DNA of 64,000 nucleotides from Bacillus fungorum (GTDB lineage: Bacteria > Bacillota > Bacilli > Bacillales > Bacillaceae_G): contig NZ_NWUW01000004.1 of the NCBI RefSeq assembly GCF_002746455.1, positions 62,001-126,000 of the forward strand. The letters are read 5' to 3'. The notes beneath the pieces are model-generated. The model saw only the letters and a program-made list of their open reading frames with translations. It had not been told where the DNA came from and searched no databases. Below are positions 46,634-56,111 of the stretch, piece by piece (positions within the stretch are counted from its first letter, which is position 1; every line of letters starts with the position of its first letter). The translations under genes and the position numbers were made by a program.

Positions 46634-46657
46634 GAGATAGAGTGAGAGATAGAGTGA
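46634..46657. repeat. Two direct copies of GAGATAGAGTGA
   Basis: Two perfect 12-bp direct repeats, head to tail, 28 bases before the symporter start. Possibly an operator or a local duplication. Confidence 0.5.
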
Positions 46658-46684
46658 CACATCGAAGAGGGGGTTACAACAAAT

Positions 46685-47956
46685 ATGAAAAGAATAGGAC
46701 TTGCATGGCAAATATTAATAGGACTTGCGCTTGGTATTGCAGTTGGGGCGATTTTCTTTGGCAATCCGGCAGTGGTGAGTTACTTACAACCAATTGGTGA
46801 TATTTTCATCCGATTAATTAAAATGATCGTTGTACCGATTGTTGTAGCAAGTATTGTTGTTGGGGTTGCTGGTGTTGGCGATGTTAAAAAATTAGGCCGA
46901 CTAGGCGGAAAAACAATTATTTACTTTGAAATTATTACAACAATTGCAATTGTTGTCGGTCTATTAATTGCGAATATTTTCCAACCAGGAAAAGGCGTAA
47001 ATATGGAGCAGTTAACAAAGACAGATATTTCGAAATATACACATACGACAGAGCAAGTACAAAGTCATTCATTTGCAGATACATTTGTAAATATTGTTCC
47101 AACGAACATTATGAAGTCATTAGCTGATGGAGATATGCTTGCTATCATCTTCTTCTCTGTATTATTTGGTTTAGGTGTAGCAGCGATTGGTGAAAGAGGA
47201 CGACCGGTTCTTCAATTTTTCCAAGGTGTAGCTGATGCAATGTTTTACGTAACGAACCAAGTTATGAAGTTTGCGCCATTTGGTGTATTTGCATTAATTG
47301 GTGTTACAGTTTCTACATTCGGTTTAGCTTCATTAATTCCGTTAGGGAAATTACTCATTGTCGTATACGGAGCAATGATCTTCTTCGTTGTAGTTGTCTT
47401 AGGACTTACAGCGAAAATATTTGGAATTAACATTTTCCAATTCTTTAAAATTTTAAAAGACGAACTGATCTTAGCATATTCTACAGCAAGTTCAGAAACA
47501 GTTTTACCAAAAATCATGGAGAAAATGGAGAAGTTCGGTTGTCCGAAAGCAATTACATCTTTCGTTATTCCGACAGGTTATTCATTTAACTTAGATGGAT
47601 CAACTTTATATCAAGCAATTGCCGCTATTTTCTTGGCGCAAATGTACGGTATTGAATTATCTATTACACAACAAATTACATTATTACTTGTATTAATGGT
47701 TACATCAAAAGGTATCGCAGGTGTACCGGGCGTATCATTCGTTGTATTATTAGCGACACTTGGTACAGTAGGTATTCCACCTGAAGGTTTAGCATTCATT
47801 GCTGGTATTGACCGTATTTTAGATATGGCTCGTACAGCAGTTAACGTTGTAGGTAACTCTTTAGCAGCTGTGGTTATGTCTAAGTGGGAAGGTCAGTATG
47901 ACGCCGAAAAAGGACAAGCCTATTTGAAAGAAATTTCTAATAAGCAAGCAGCTTAA
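46685..47956 (+). CDS. Dicarboxylate/amino acid:cation symporter (GltP/DctA type)
   Basis: A 423-residue DAACS transporter. The serine-rich re-entrant loop AYSTASSETVLP (about 260-271) and the NLDGSTLYQA segment, which binds substrate and cation, are intact. The FVVLLATLGTVGIPPEGLA second hairpin is also present. Substrate is glutamate, aspartate or C4-dicarboxylate. GAGGGGG precedes the ATG. Confidence 0.88.
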   Translation: MKRIGLAWQILIGLALGIAVGAIFFGNPAVVSYLQPIGDIFIRLIKMIVVPIVVASIVVGVAGVGDVKKLGRLGGKTIIYFEIITTIAIVVGLLIANIFQPGKGVNMEQLTKTDISKYTHTTEQVQSHSFADTFVNIVPTNIMKSLADGDMLAIIFFSVLFGLGVAAIGERGRPVLQFFQGVADAMFYVTNQVMKFAPFGVFALIGVTVSTFGLASLIPLGKLLIVVYGAMIFFVVVVLGLTAKIFGINIFQFFKILKDELILAYSTASSETVLPKIMEKMEKFGCPKAITSFVIPTGYSFNLDGSTLYQAIAAIFLAQMYGIELSITQQITLLLVLMVTSKGIAGVPGVSFVVLLATLGTVGIPPEGLAFIAGIDRILDMARTAVNVVGNSLAAVVMSKWEGQYDAEKGQAYLKEISNKQAA

Positions 47957-47970
47957 TTATAATTTGAACA

Positions 47971-47999
47971 AGCTCTCACATAATATGTGGGGGCTTTTC
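47971..47999 (+). terminator. Terminator of the symporter gene
   Basis: AGCTCTCACAT and ATGTGGGGGCT pair with two G-U pairs around a two-base loop, followed by TTTTC. Confidence 0.65.
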
Positions 48000-48022
48000 T
48001 ATATAGAAGGGGAGCAGACGTA

Positions 48023-48541
48023 ATGAAACGTAAATATGGTGACGGTTCTTCGTGGAAGCGACTAATAGAGAAGGATTATAAGGTTAAGCAAATAGAAGAG
48101 GGAATGCTAGGAATACTGGAAATAAAAAAGGTGAGAGAACCTAGTTGTAAAGAATATGATGGTGAAGAACTTTGCATTGCAGCGAATCAGTATACGTGGA
48201 TTCAATATTTCATAAACGGGAAAAACTTTGCGATTACAGCTATGTTAGATGATCAAAAAAATTTAGTGCAATATTACATCGATGTTGCGAAAGAATATGA
48301 AATAGACGACCGTGGTTTACCGTATTTTGATGATTTATATTTAGATGTAGTGTTATTACCGAACGGCAAGATGTATATATTGGATGAAGATGAGTTAGAG
48401 GACGCTTATAAAAGTGGCGATGTTACAAAAGAAGAGTACGGTTTAACTTGGTACACTACGAGATGGATACTAGAAGTAATAAAAAATAATGAATTTTATT
48501 GGATTTCAATATTGGAAGAAGAAATCAAAAAGTTAAAATGA
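48023..48541 (+). CDS. DUF402 protein (Ntdp-like)
   Basis: A 172-residue protein with the DUF402 beta-barrel signature DLYLDVVLLPNGKMYILDEDEL (about 108-129), including the acidic residues expected to bind metal. DUF402 members include nucleoside tri/diphosphate phosphatases such as B. subtilis Ntdp; that activity is inferred, not shown. ATG 48023 is preceded by AGAAGGGGAG. Confidence 0.75.
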   Translation: MKRKYGDGSSWKRLIEKDYKVKQIEEGMLGILEIKKVREPSCKEYDGEELCIAANQYTWIQYFINGKNFAITAMLDDQKNLVQYYIDVAKEYEIDDRGLPYFDDLYLDVVLLPNGKMYILDEDELEDAYKSGDVTKEEYGLTWYTTRWILEVIKNNEFYWISILEEEIKKLK

Positions 48542-48594
48542 TTGTTGTATTCAAATTTTTGTATAATTACCAAAAAAATCTATACAAAAAATAA

Positions 48595-48623
48595 TTGACT
48601 TTTGTTTTGTAAGCGAGTAAAGT
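48595..48623 (+). promoter_or_regulatory. Promoter of the second SAM-riboswitch unit
   Basis: TTGACT (48595-48600), 17-base spacer, TAAAGT (48618-48623), about 38 bases upstream of the riboswitch. Confidence 0.5.
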
Positions 48624-48660
48624 TAGGGAAGAAATTATTATTAAAAAATAAATATAAAAC

Positions 48661-48768
48661 CTTCTTATAAAGAGAGGCGGAGGGACTGGCCCTACGATGC
48701 CTCGGCAGCGGACTCGATTTCAGAGTGCTGTGCCAAATCCAGCAAGCATGTGCTTGAAAGATGAGAAG
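48661..48768 (+). promoter_or_regulatory. SAM-I riboswitch (S box)
   Basis: CTTCTTATAAAGAG, GCGGAGGGACTGGCCC, GATGCCTCGGCAGC, GTGCTGTGCCAAATCC and GAAAGATGAGAAG follow in order. GATGAGAAG also complements the left arm of the downstream terminator, giving the antiterminator. Confidence 0.95.
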
Positions 48769-48788
48769 AGCGTTTCTTATAGATGTAT

Positions 48789-48819
48789 AAGACCTCTTCT
48801 CATTGGAAGAGGTCTTTTG
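48789..48819 (+). terminator. Riboswitch terminator before the NhaC-type transporter
   Basis: AAGACCTCTTC and GAAGAGGTCTT pair perfectly around a six-base loop, followed by TTG and T-rich sequence. Confidence 0.85.
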
Positions 48820-48861
48820 TTATTCATTAGAAAAAGGTTGAAACTAGGGAGAGATGGTACT

Positions 48862-50178
48862 TTGAAAGAAACGAGAGGAAATGGTTTGGCTTTATTACCA
48901 CTTGGAATATTTTTGGCGCTATTTATTGGTTCTGGAATTATTACAGGTGATTTCTATAAATTGCCGATACTTGTAGCGATTTCAATTGCTGTAGGAGTCG
49001 CTTTAGCAATGAATCGTAAAGAAAGTTTTAATGTAAAAGTGGAACGATTTGCTAAAGGTGCAGGGAACCCAGATATTATGATTATGGTTCTGATTTTTGT
49101 ACTGGCAGGAGCGTTTTCTGAAACAGCAAAAGGGATGGGCGGCGTTGATTCTACAGTTAACTTAGCATTATCAATTTTACCGCAAGGATTTATCGTAGCT
49201 GGAATTTTTGTTATAGGGGCATTTATTTCATTAGCGATGGGAACTTCAATGGGAACAATTGCTGCATTAGCACCAATTGCTGTAGGTATTAGTGGGCAAA
49301 CTGATATCTCAATTGCACTTACGATGGCGACAGTTGTTGGCGGAGCGATGTTTGGTGATAATTTATCATTTATTTCAGATACAACAATCGCAGCTGTACG
49401 TTCACAAGGGACAGAAATGAAAGATAAGTTTAAAACGAACTTTTTAATTGTATTACCAGCAGCTATTATTACAATTGTACTATTAGTAATCATTACTTTA
49501 GGAAGCGATACGCAGATTAAAGCGCATAGTTTTGACTGGATAAAGATTTTACCGTATGCAGGAGTACTTATTACAGCACTACTTGGTTGGAATGTACTTA
49601 TCGTGTTAACTGGTGGAACTGTACTATCTGGCGTTATTGGTCTTTTAGATGGAAGTTACACGTTAGAGAGTTTCTTTAAAAGTGTAACGACTGGAATGGG
49701 CGGTATGATGGAGTTAGTATTACTTGCTATTTTAATTGGCGGTATGGTCGAACTGATTCAATATAATGGTGGCATTCAATATTTAATGAATCTTTTAACG
49801 CGAAACATTCGTTCAAAAAAAGGAGCAGAGTTCGGTATCGCTGGCTTAGTAGGTATGACAAATATGTGTACAGCGAATAATACAATTTCTATTATCTTTA
49901 CAGGTCCGCTTGCGAAAAACATCGCAGATCAATATGAAATTGATCCTCGTAAATCAGCGAGTGTATTAGATCTTTTCTCATGCTGTGTGCAAGGATTAAT
50001 TCCGTATGGTGCGCAAATGTTAACGGCAGCAGGATTTGCGGCGTTATCTCCTATTGAACTGTTACCATATGCGTTTTATCCGATCTTAGTTGGAGTATGT
50101 GGAATCATTTCTATATTAATTGGTTTCCCGAGGTTTTCTAAAGTAGCAGGAAAGAAAGAGTATCATAAAACAGCATAA
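48862..50178 (+). CDS. NhaC-family transporter, predicted methionine uptake (MetT-like)
   Basis: A 438-residue membrane protein of the NhaC ion-transporter superfamily. SLAMGTSMGTIAALAPIAVG and GGAMFGDNLSFISDTTIAAV are family signatures. Because a SAM riboswitch controls it, methionine transport is more likely than plain Na+/H+ exchange, in line with published MetT predictions. TTG 48862 follows GGGAGAG; the frame upstream runs through the riboswitch and is not coding. Confidence 0.8.
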   Translation: MKETRGNGLALLPLGIFLALFIGSGIITGDFYKLPILVAISIAVGVALAMNRKESFNVKVERFAKGAGNPDIMIMVLIFVLAGAFSETAKGMGGVDSTVNLALSILPQGFIVAGIFVIGAFISLAMGTSMGTIAALAPIAVGISGQTDISIALTMATVVGGAMFGDNLSFISDTTIAAVRSQGTEMKDKFKTNFLIVLPAAIITIVLLVIITLGSDTQIKAHSFDWIKILPYAGVLITALLGWNVLIVLTGGTVLSGVIGLLDGSYTLESFFKSVTTGMGGMMELVLLAILIGGMVELIQYNGGIQYLMNLLTRNIRSKKGAEFGIAGLVGMTNMCTANNTISIIFTGPLAKNIADQYEIDPRKSASVLDLFSCCVQGLIPYGAQMLTAAGFAALSPIELLPYAFYPILVGVCGIISILIGFPRFSKVAGKKEYHKTA

Positions 50179-50205
50179 TGAAAATGAAGTTTATTAAAAG
50201 TAACG

Positions 50206-50242
50206 AAAGCCGTACAGAGAATGTTCTCTGTACGGCTTTTTA
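50206..50242 (+). terminator. Terminator of the MetT-like gene
   Basis: AAAGCCGTACAGAGAA and TTCTCTGTACGGCTTT pair perfectly (16 bp) around a two-base loop, then TT. Confidence 0.85.
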
Positions 50243-50301
50243 TGTGCGATACAAGAGAATTATCCAATGCTACTGTATGTTTTTACAAAAGGCTGAATGC
50301 A

Positions 50302-50321
50302 ACTCGGTCTTAAGTCTGAGT
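50302..50321. promoter_or_regulatory. Candidate LiaR operator
   Basis: ACTCGGTCTTAAGTCTGAGT is an imperfect palindrome (16 of 20 positions) centred on CTTAAG, about 84 bases before the first lia gene. A second GGTTCTTAAG lies at 50329-50338. LiaR autoregulates its operon in related bacteria. Confidence 0.4.
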
Positions 50322-50404
50322 CGAAAACGGTTCTTAAGCTCGTTATGGAAAAAAGAAAAAATAGTTAAGATAAGAGTATCAAATCGAAGGGAGGCAAGCA
50401 CAAG

Positions 50405-50761
50405 ATGAAACAATTTCTAGCGTTTATCGCAGCTGGTATTTTAGCTTTAATTGCTCTTGGCAGTCTTGCTGGTATTATAGGATTCGCAATTGGAGCAGGA
50501 GTTGTGTACTGGAGCTATAAATCATTTGTGCGAGCACAATCATTTTTTGGAAAGTTAGCTTGGGGTATTGTTGGTTTAATCGGCTTGTCCATCGCCCTTT
50601 CTCATTCCCCAGCATTAATCGGTATTGCAGCATTAGTAGTTTTATACTACGGCTACCGTGAGTGGAAAAAAGAAAAAGATGTAGTTGTTGATTCTGCTCC
50701 AGAAAGTTCTAAACCATATAGCAACTTTGAAGATGAGTGGAACAAGTTAATGAAAAACTAA
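50405..50761 (+). CDS. liaI: LiaI-like small membrane protein
   Basis: A 118-residue protein with three or four hydrophobic segments (starting FLAFIAAGILALIALGSLAG) and a charged C-terminal tail (about 90-118). It sits directly before the PspA/LiaH gene, as LiaI does in B. subtilis, where it anchors LiaH at the membrane. Sequence similarity to LiaI is low, so the name rests on topology and position. These proteins are often mislabelled flagellar basal body rod proteins. Confidence 0.65.
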   Translation: MKQFLAFIAAGILALIALGSLAGIIGFAIGAGVVYWSYKSFVRAQSFFGKLAWGIVGLIGLSIALSHSPALIGIAALVVLYYGYREWKKEKDVVVDSAPESSKPYSNFEDEWNKLMKN

Positions 50762-50811
50762 TATAAAATAAATCAAATCAAATTTATAAAGTAGAAGAGA
50801 GGAAGATTATA

Positions 50812-51474
50812 ATGAAACAATCTTTATTCGGACGTGTACGCGATGCAATTTTAGCAGATTTTCATAATGTGTTAGATGAGAAAGAAAGAAAAAATCCAAT
50901 TGCTATGCTAAATCAATATTTACGCGATAGTGAGCGTGAAATAACAAAAATTGAGAAGTTAATTCAGCGTCATAAAACATTAAAATCTAACTTTGCTCGT
51001 GAGCTTGAGCAAGCGCGTTATTTCGTGAATAAAAGATCAAAGCAAGCTATCATCGCTCAAGAAGCAGGCGAATTACAACTACATGAGCGTGCATTAGAAG
51101 AAGTAGCTTATTATGAAGGGCAAGTAACTCGATTAGAAGAAATGTATGCAGGTGTTGTAGAGCAAATCGATGAGTTAGAGCGTCGTCTTTCTGAAATGAA
51201 AAATAAATTAAAAGAAATGCACGCGAAACGTATGGAATTAATGGCACGTGAAAATATGGCACATGCAAATCGCCGTATGAATACTGCGATGCATAAAATG
51301 GATGAAAATAATCCATTCTTACGCTTTGAAGAAATTGAAGATCATATTCGTGACTTAGAAACTCGTATGAATGAGGAGCATGAACGTGACACATTTGATA
51401 TGAAGATTGCAAAGCTTGAGCGTGAAATGAAAGAAAAGAATGATGTATCGTTAACGAAAGAGTTAACAAAATAA
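50812..51474 (+). CDS. liaH: PspA/LiaH family phage-shock protein
   Basis: A 220-residue, almost wholly coiled-coil protein beginning SLFGRVRDAILADFHNVLDE and containing NPIAMLNQYLRDSEREI, the PspA/IM30 signature. It forms large rings that protect the membrane during envelope stress. It is separated from the LiaI-like gene by 50 bases and belongs to the same operon. Confidence 0.85.
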   Translation: MKQSLFGRVRDAILADFHNVLDEKERKNPIAMLNQYLRDSEREITKIEKLIQRHKTLKSNFARELEQARYFVNKRSKQAIIAQEAGELQLHERALEEVAYYEGQVTRLEEMYAGVVEQIDELERRLSEMKNKLKEMHAKRMELMARENMAHANRRMNTAMHKMDENNPFLRFEEIEDHIRDLETRMNEEHERDTFDMKIAKLEREMKEKNDVSLTKELTK

Positions 51475-51580
51475 TAGTAGTATATTATAAAACAGGCTTA
51501 TGATATAGTGATAGGAGAAAAGGTGTTGGAAAGCAATGCCTTTTCTTCTATGTATATGTGAAAAGAAGGGGGGAGCTGAA

Positions 51581-52321
51581 ATGAAGAAGCATTTTTCAAA
51601 AACACAATTAATGGGGATGCTCCTCATCATATTTGGATTCGGTCTTTTTCTTGATATGATACTTGGACATTTTGAGCCAGGTGGTCTCATTTTTGCATTT
51701 ATTATGCTTATGTTTGGAAGGCATTATCGTAAAAAGAATCGTTACGTACGGGGAAATGTATTTTTATTTGTTGGTGGTATCGTATTTTTATTCTTCTTAT
51801 TTTCATCAGCAGCATTTGTTCTTGTCGTATTTGCTTGTTTAGCTTTAATTGGTTATCAACTGATTCAACAAGGACATCAGCAAAAAGTAATGAAGGTTGA
51901 AATTAAAGAAAAAGGGATTATAGACGAAGAGAAGCAAATATATCGTACAGAACCATATTTAAAAAATATGTTTGTAGGGAATATACGAATGATGGATCAT
52001 ATTTATGAACTTGAGGATATTAATGTTCAATATGGTGCTTGTGATGTGGAAATAGATTTAACAACTGCTATGATCCCAGAAGGGGAGACGGTAATTGCTA
52101 TTCGAGGTGTCGTTGGTAATATCCGTTTATATGTGCCATATGATATTGAACTGTCTTTAAATCATTCTGTTATTGTCGGACGTGTGCTCTTGCCAGGTCA
52201 TGAAGAGACAGGGTTTAACCGCAATGTTACATTTAGAACAGAGCAGTATAAAGAGGCTCCTCGCCGCATTAAAATTATTTCTTCGCTTGTCGTAGGCGAT
52301 ACGGAAGTGAGGAAAGTATAA
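51581..52321 (+). CDS. liaF: LiaF-like membrane inhibitor
   Basis: A 246-residue protein with four N-terminal membrane helices (about 10-95) and a soluble C-terminal beta domain (GNIRLYVPYDIELSLNHSVIVGRV) typical of the LiaF/YvqF family. LiaF keeps LiaRS off in the absence of envelope damage. ATG 51581 has AAGGGGGGAG upstream. The stop overlaps liaS (TAATG). Confidence 0.82.
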   Translation: MKKHFSKTQLMGMLLIIFGFGLFLDMILGHFEPGGLIFAFIMLMFGRHYRKKNRYVRGNVFLFVGGIVFLFFLFSSAAFVLVVFACLALIGYQLIQQGHQQKVMKVEIKEKGIIDEEKQIYRTEPYLKNMFVGNIRMMDHIYELEDINVQYGACDVEIDLTTAMIPEGETVIAIRGVVGNIRLYVPYDIELSLNHSVIVGRVLLPGHEETGFNRNVTFRTEQYKEAPRRIKIISSLVVGDTEVRKV

Positions 52322-53376
52322 TGAAAAAACAAAAAAATATTTCGTGGATGTATATTCGTTATTCTATGTTGTCCTCTGTTAGTATCGCACTTATTTGTAC
52401 AATTGTATATGTATGGAAAAGCGAGCAACAAGTGTATGATTTATTATGGAAGGAATCCATCGCTTCTGTTCCAATTGGCTTGTTTATTATGACTACAAGT
52501 TTACTTATCGGGGGAATTGTAGGATATGCAATCGGTTACTATATAGAGCAGCGTATACAAGGATTAAATACTTTTCTATTTGAAGTAGAGCGAGGGAATT
52601 TTCCGAGCGATGTTTCGTTTACTGCAGATGATGAATTTCATGAAGTGGAACGAAAAGTAATCGTTCTGGCTCGTCGATTAGAGGAGCAAGCTGGACTCTT
52701 TCAAAAAGTAACGAATGAACGAGCTCATTGGAATGAAGAGATGAGACAAGAAGCGATTTCCCAAGAAAGGCATCGATTGGCGAGGGAGCTGCATGATTCT
52801 GTAAGTCAGCAGCTTTTTGCAATGTCGATGATGATGTCGGCTATTAATGAACAAGTAGCTGAATTTCCAGAAACGACGAAAAAGCAATTGCATCTCGTTG
52901 AAAATATGGTTGTAAATGCACAATCAGAAATGAGAGCATTGCTTCTTCATTTACGCCCAGTACAGTTAGAGGGTAAGAAACTAACTGAGGGTATAGAAGA
53001 ATTATTAACAGAACTGTCTAGAAAGCAACATATGAAAATTGAATGGTTAATTGAACCAATTCAATTAAAAAAAGGTGTAGAAGATCATTTATTCCGTATT
53101 GTACAAGAGGCGCTGTCTAATACTTTACGGCATGCGAAGGCGAAGAAAACGGAAGTACGTCTACGCAAGATTGAGCAATATGCAATATTGAAAATTATTG
53201 ATGATGGTGTAGGTTTTAAAGTTGGGGTTAATAAGGCTGGTTCATATGGTTTAAGGTCAATGCAAGAGCGGGTTCATGAAATTGGTGGTACATTAAAAGT
53301 GCTTAGTTTTCCAAATAAAGGTACACAAATAGAAGTGAAAGTACCGATTATGATTGAGAGAGGGGGAGAGTCATGA
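52321..53376 (+). CDS. liaS: LiaS-like sensor histidine kinase
   Basis: A 351-residue HisKA_3-type kinase with two membrane helices (about 12-30 and 52-74), a very short external loop and a HAMP-like linker. The phospho-accepting histidine is His158 in [10 protein letters not shown]. The ATPase domain contains [11 protein letters not shown] and [12 protein letters not shown]. The short extracellular loop marks an intramembrane-sensing kinase. Confidence 0.88.
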   Translation: MKKQKNISWMYIRYSMLSSVSIALICTIVYVWKSEQQVYDLLWKESIASVPIGLFIMTTSLLIGGIVGYAIGYYIEQRIQGLNTFLFEVERGNFPSDVSFTADDEFHEVERKVIVLARRLEEQAGLFQKVTNERAHWNEEMRQEAISQERHRLARELHDSVSQQLFAMSMMMSAINEQVAEFPETTKKQLHLVENMVVNAQSEMRALLLHLRPVQLEGKKLTEGIEELLTELSRKQHMKIEWLIEPIQLKKGVEDHLFRIVQEALSNTLRHAKAKKTEVRLRKIEQYAILKIIDDGVGFKVGVNKAGSYGLRSMQERVHEIGGTLKVLSFPNKGTQIEVKVPIMIERGGES

Positions 53377-54005
53377 TAAAAGTATTATTGGTTGATGATC
53401 ATGAAATGGTTCGAATGGGTGTATCAGCATATTTATCAACGCAGCCAGATATTGAAGTAGTTGGAGAAGCTGAAAATGGCAGAAAAGGTTCAGAGTTAGC
53501 TTTGCAATTAAGACCAGATATTATTTTGATGGACCTTGTCATGGATGAGATGGATGGGGTTGAAGCCACACGTGCTATTATTCAGGAATGGCCAGAAGCA
53601 AAAATTGTAGTTGTAACGAGCTTTTTAGATGATGAGAAATTGTACCCTGTTATTGAGGCTGGAGCGACAAGTTATTTATTAAAAACATCAAGAGCAAGTG
53701 ATATAGCAGACGCGGTACGAGCTACTTACGATGGAGAAACGGTATTAGAGCCAAAAGTTACTGGTAAAATGATGTCTCGTATGCGTCAGAAGAAAGAACA
53801 GCCTTTGCATGAAGAGTTAACAGAAAGAGAGTCTGAAATTTTGTTATTAATTGCAGAGGGAAAAAGTAATCAAGAGATTGCGGATGAGCTATTTATTGCA
53901 CTTAAAACGGTAAAGACACATGTAAGTAATATATTAAATAAATTAAATGTAAGTGATCGTACGCAGGCGGTTATTTATGCGTTTAGACATCAATTGACGA
54001 AGTGA
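53373..54005 (+). CDS. liaR: LiaR-like response regulator
   Basis: A 210-residue NarL/FixJ-type regulator. The receiver domain has Asp8-Asp9 and phospho-acceptor Asp54 (ILMDLVMD), with the conserved Lys in YLLKTSR. The LuxR-type HTH is [24 protein letters not shown]. It overlaps liaS by four bases. Confidence 0.9.
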   Translation: MIKVLLVDDHEMVRMGVSAYLSTQPDIEVVGEAENGRKGSELALQLRPDIILMDLVMDEMDGVEATRAIIQEWPEAKIVVVTSFLDDEKLYPVIEAGATSYLLKTSRASDIADAVRATYDGETVLEPKVTGKMMSRMRQKKEQPLHEELTERESEILLLIAEGKSNQEIADELFIALKTVKTHVSNILNKLNVSDRTQAVIYAFRHQLTK

Positions 54006-54012
54006 TAAGGTG

Positions 54013-54052
54013 AAACTGTAATCAGTGGGGGCTCCCCCACTGATTACAGTTT
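54013..54052. repeat. 19-bp perfect palindrome, copy C of the dispersed hairpin
   Basis: AAACTGTAATCAGTGGGGG and its exact complement are separated by CT. It contains the AATCAGTGGGGG/CCCCCACTGATT hairpin found at 9928 and 38804. It lies just after the liaR stop and may act as its terminator, although no long T-run follows immediately. Confidence 0.8.
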
Positions 54053-54134
54053 GCTCCAAATCTTTTTATTGACGTTAATTAATGTAAGCGTTATCATTAA
54101 GTTGTTAACAGTACATACAAAGGGGAGAATGTAT

Positions 54135-54398
54135 ATGTTAGTTCAAACTATATTTGGCATGGATAAGTCTAAAAAATTAGGGGATTATGTGAACGCATTA
54201 CAAGCGCTTTGTGAACAATATAATGTTGAAACAGATAAAATTGCAATTGTTGAGGCGACAGAAGAGTACTATTTATTTTTAGTGAAACAAGAAGATCGTT
54301 ACGATGTTGTCAAAGTAGAAACAGTGGATACAAATATTGACTATTATACGAAAGCTTATAAAATAAGCAGTTTTAATCATACTGCTTTTCAAATGTAA
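54135..54398 (+). CDS. 87-residue soluble protein of unknown function
   Basis: Starts MLVQTIFGMDKSKKLGDYVN and ends NHTAFQM. Mixed alpha/beta, acidic, no membrane segment or signal peptide. ATG 54135 is seven to eight bases after GGGGAG; the ATG at 54129 is too close. A terminator follows directly. I do not recognise a family. Confidence 0.6.
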   Translation: MLVQTIFGMDKSKKLGDYVNALQALCEQYNVETDKIAIVEATEEYYLFLVKQEDRYDVVKVETVDTNIDYYTKAYKISSFNHTAFQM

Positions 54399-54424
54399 AA
54401 AAACTCCCGAAAGGGAGTTTTTTA
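54399..54424. terminator. Bidirectional terminator
   Basis: AAACTCCC and GGGAGTTT around GAAA, with A- and T-tracts on both sides. Shared by the 87-residue gene and brnQ. Confidence 0.85.
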
Positions 54425-55777
54425 GGATACTTTTACTTCATTAGATTCGGTTAGTAAGGGCACTTTTTTCGCACCGCTTAACTTAGCGATTATAAGGCCG
54501 ATAAGAGCTCCGGCTAATGCTGGTATTAGCCAGCCTATTCCTTCATTATATAAAGGGATAAATTCAAAATATGGAGTGATAAATGAAACTGAAATACCAC
54601 CTTGTTTTAATCCATCAAATACGCTTACGATTGCTGCTCCAATTAAAGCACCTACATAAACAGAGCGATATCCGCCGAAATATTTATGAAGTAATGATAG
54701 TAGAACAAGTACAATTGCAATTGGATATACAACAAGTAGAATTGGAACAGAGATGGCAATAATTTTTGTTAATCCTAAGTTGGCAACTAATAATCCTAAT
54801 GCACAAATGATACTCGCTAACGTTTTGTATGAAAATGTAGTCAATAATGTTGAGAAATATTGACTACATGCAGATACAAGTCCAACACATGTCGTTAAGC
54901 AAGCGAGTGTAACAATAAGAGATAATAGAAGCAAACCGTATGGACCGAATAACTGTTGTACGATAACAGTTAGTAATTGTCCGCCATTTTTTGCATATCC
55001 GAGCGAGACGCTAGTTGCACCGAGCCAGCCAAGTGCACCATATACAAGTACGAGACCAGTAGCGGCAATAAGTCCTGCTTTCGCTGTTGCGATGGCAATG
55101 GATTTACGATCCTTTACACCTTTAGAGCGAATCGCATTTACAACGATAATTCCAAATGCAAGCGCAGAAATGGTATCCATCGTTAAGTATCCTTCCATAA
55201 AGCCTTTGAAGATTGGAGAAGTTTGATACTCTTGCATTGCTGGTCCTGATTGCCCGAGTGGTGTAAATACACTTTTAACAAACAATAAGAAAATAGAAAG
55301 TAATAAAATAGGTGTTAATATATTTCCGATGCGATCGACAAGTTTGGATGGATTTAAGCTAAGCCAAAATACGATAGCGAAGAAGATAACTGTGTATAAG
55401 AATAGTATTAGGTTACTAGAGCGAATTGTTTCTGGTAAGAAAGAACTAACGCCCATCTCATAAGCGACATTCGCAACGCGTGGAATTCCCATAGAAGGAC
55501 CGATTGCGATGTATACAACTACCGTAAAGAAAATTCCGAATAATGGGTGAACATGACTTGCGAGTTGTTGCATACCGTTTCCTGATAAAGAAATTGCAAT
55601 AACAGTTAATAATGGTAAACCGACTCCTGTTAGTAAAAATCCAATCATTGCCGGCCAAAAATTTTCACCTGCATTTTGTCCAAGCATGGGAGGGAAAATT
55701 AAATTACCTGCCCCAAAAAATAAAGAAAATAGCATAAGACCCGTGAAAAAAATATGTTTTTTTGATACAGTGTTCAT
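54422..55777 (-). CDS. brnQ: Branched-chain amino acid transporter (LIVCS)
   Basis: A 451-residue membrane protein of the BrnQ family, importing isoleucine, leucine and valine with Na+ or H+. FSLFFGAGNLIFPPMLGQNAG near the N-terminus is the family signature. About 12 helices are predicted. AAGGAGG lies upstream of ATG 55777. An isoleucine-type T-box precedes it. Confidence 0.92.
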   Translation of the reverse strand: MNTVSKKHIFFTGLMLFSLFFGAGNLIFPPMLGQNAGENFWPAMIGFLLTGVGLPLLTVIAISLSGNGMQQLASHVHPLFGIFFTVVVYIAIGPSMGIPRVANVAYEMGVSSFLPETIRSSNLILFLYTVIFFAIVFWLSLNPSKLVDRIGNILTPILLLSIFLLFVKSVFTPLGQSGPAMQEYQTSPIFKGFMEGYLTMDTISALAFGIIVVNAIRSKGVKDRKSIAIATAKAGLIAATGLVLVYGALGWLGATSVSLGYAKNGGQLLTVIVQQLFGPYGLLLLSLIVTLACLTTCVGLVSACSQYFSTLLTTFSYKTLASIICALGLLVANLGLTKIIAISVPILLVVYPIAIVLVLLSLLHKYFGGYRSVYVGALIGAAIVSVFDGLKQGGISVSFITPYFEFIPLYNEGIGWLIPALAGALIGLIIAKLSGAKKVPLLTESNEVKVS

Positions 55778-55814
55778 TGTTTTTCCTCCTTTTTTAAATT
55801 CATTTGTAAGAACA

Positions 55815-56110
55815 CAAAAAACTCGTCCCTAAAGAAAGGGACGAGTTATATTTACCCGCGATACCACCCTAATTTATACATGTAGAAATGAGTCTATATG
55901 TATACGGCTTTACAACGTACAACATGATACGTGTTCCTTGTAACGGGGGACAGCCGGTAAGAACTTACTGTAACATTCGGTTCTACTTCTCGGAGATGAT
56001 TTTCGGCTACGCACTGAACGTCGGCTTTCAGCAACTCGCCAACTCTCTGGGGGACAGTCCTATAACGTACTCGTTCTCGTCAATGAATTTTTATTCAAGT
56101 ATTCTGACAG
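55815..56110 (-). promoter_or_regulatory. T-box leader of brnQ (isoleucine specifier)
   Basis: On the minus strand: stem I elements with AGAGAG, then GAAA-ATC-A with ATC at 56000-55998 as the isoleucine specifier. The T-box AGGGTGGTATCGCGG is at 55870-55856, and a terminator AACTCGTCCC/GGGACGAGTT (55847-55821) ends in six Ts. Uncharged tRNA-Ile should induce the transporter. Confidence 0.9.
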
Positions 56111-56111
56111 T

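Noticed and set aside
48697-48861. N-terminal extension of the NhaC-type transporter
   Set aside because: The frame runs through the SAM riboswitch and its terminator; TTG 48862 with GGGAGAG is the sensible start.
48954-49493. 179-codon minus-strand frame opposite the NhaC-type gene
   Set aside because: Antisense shadow without start signals.
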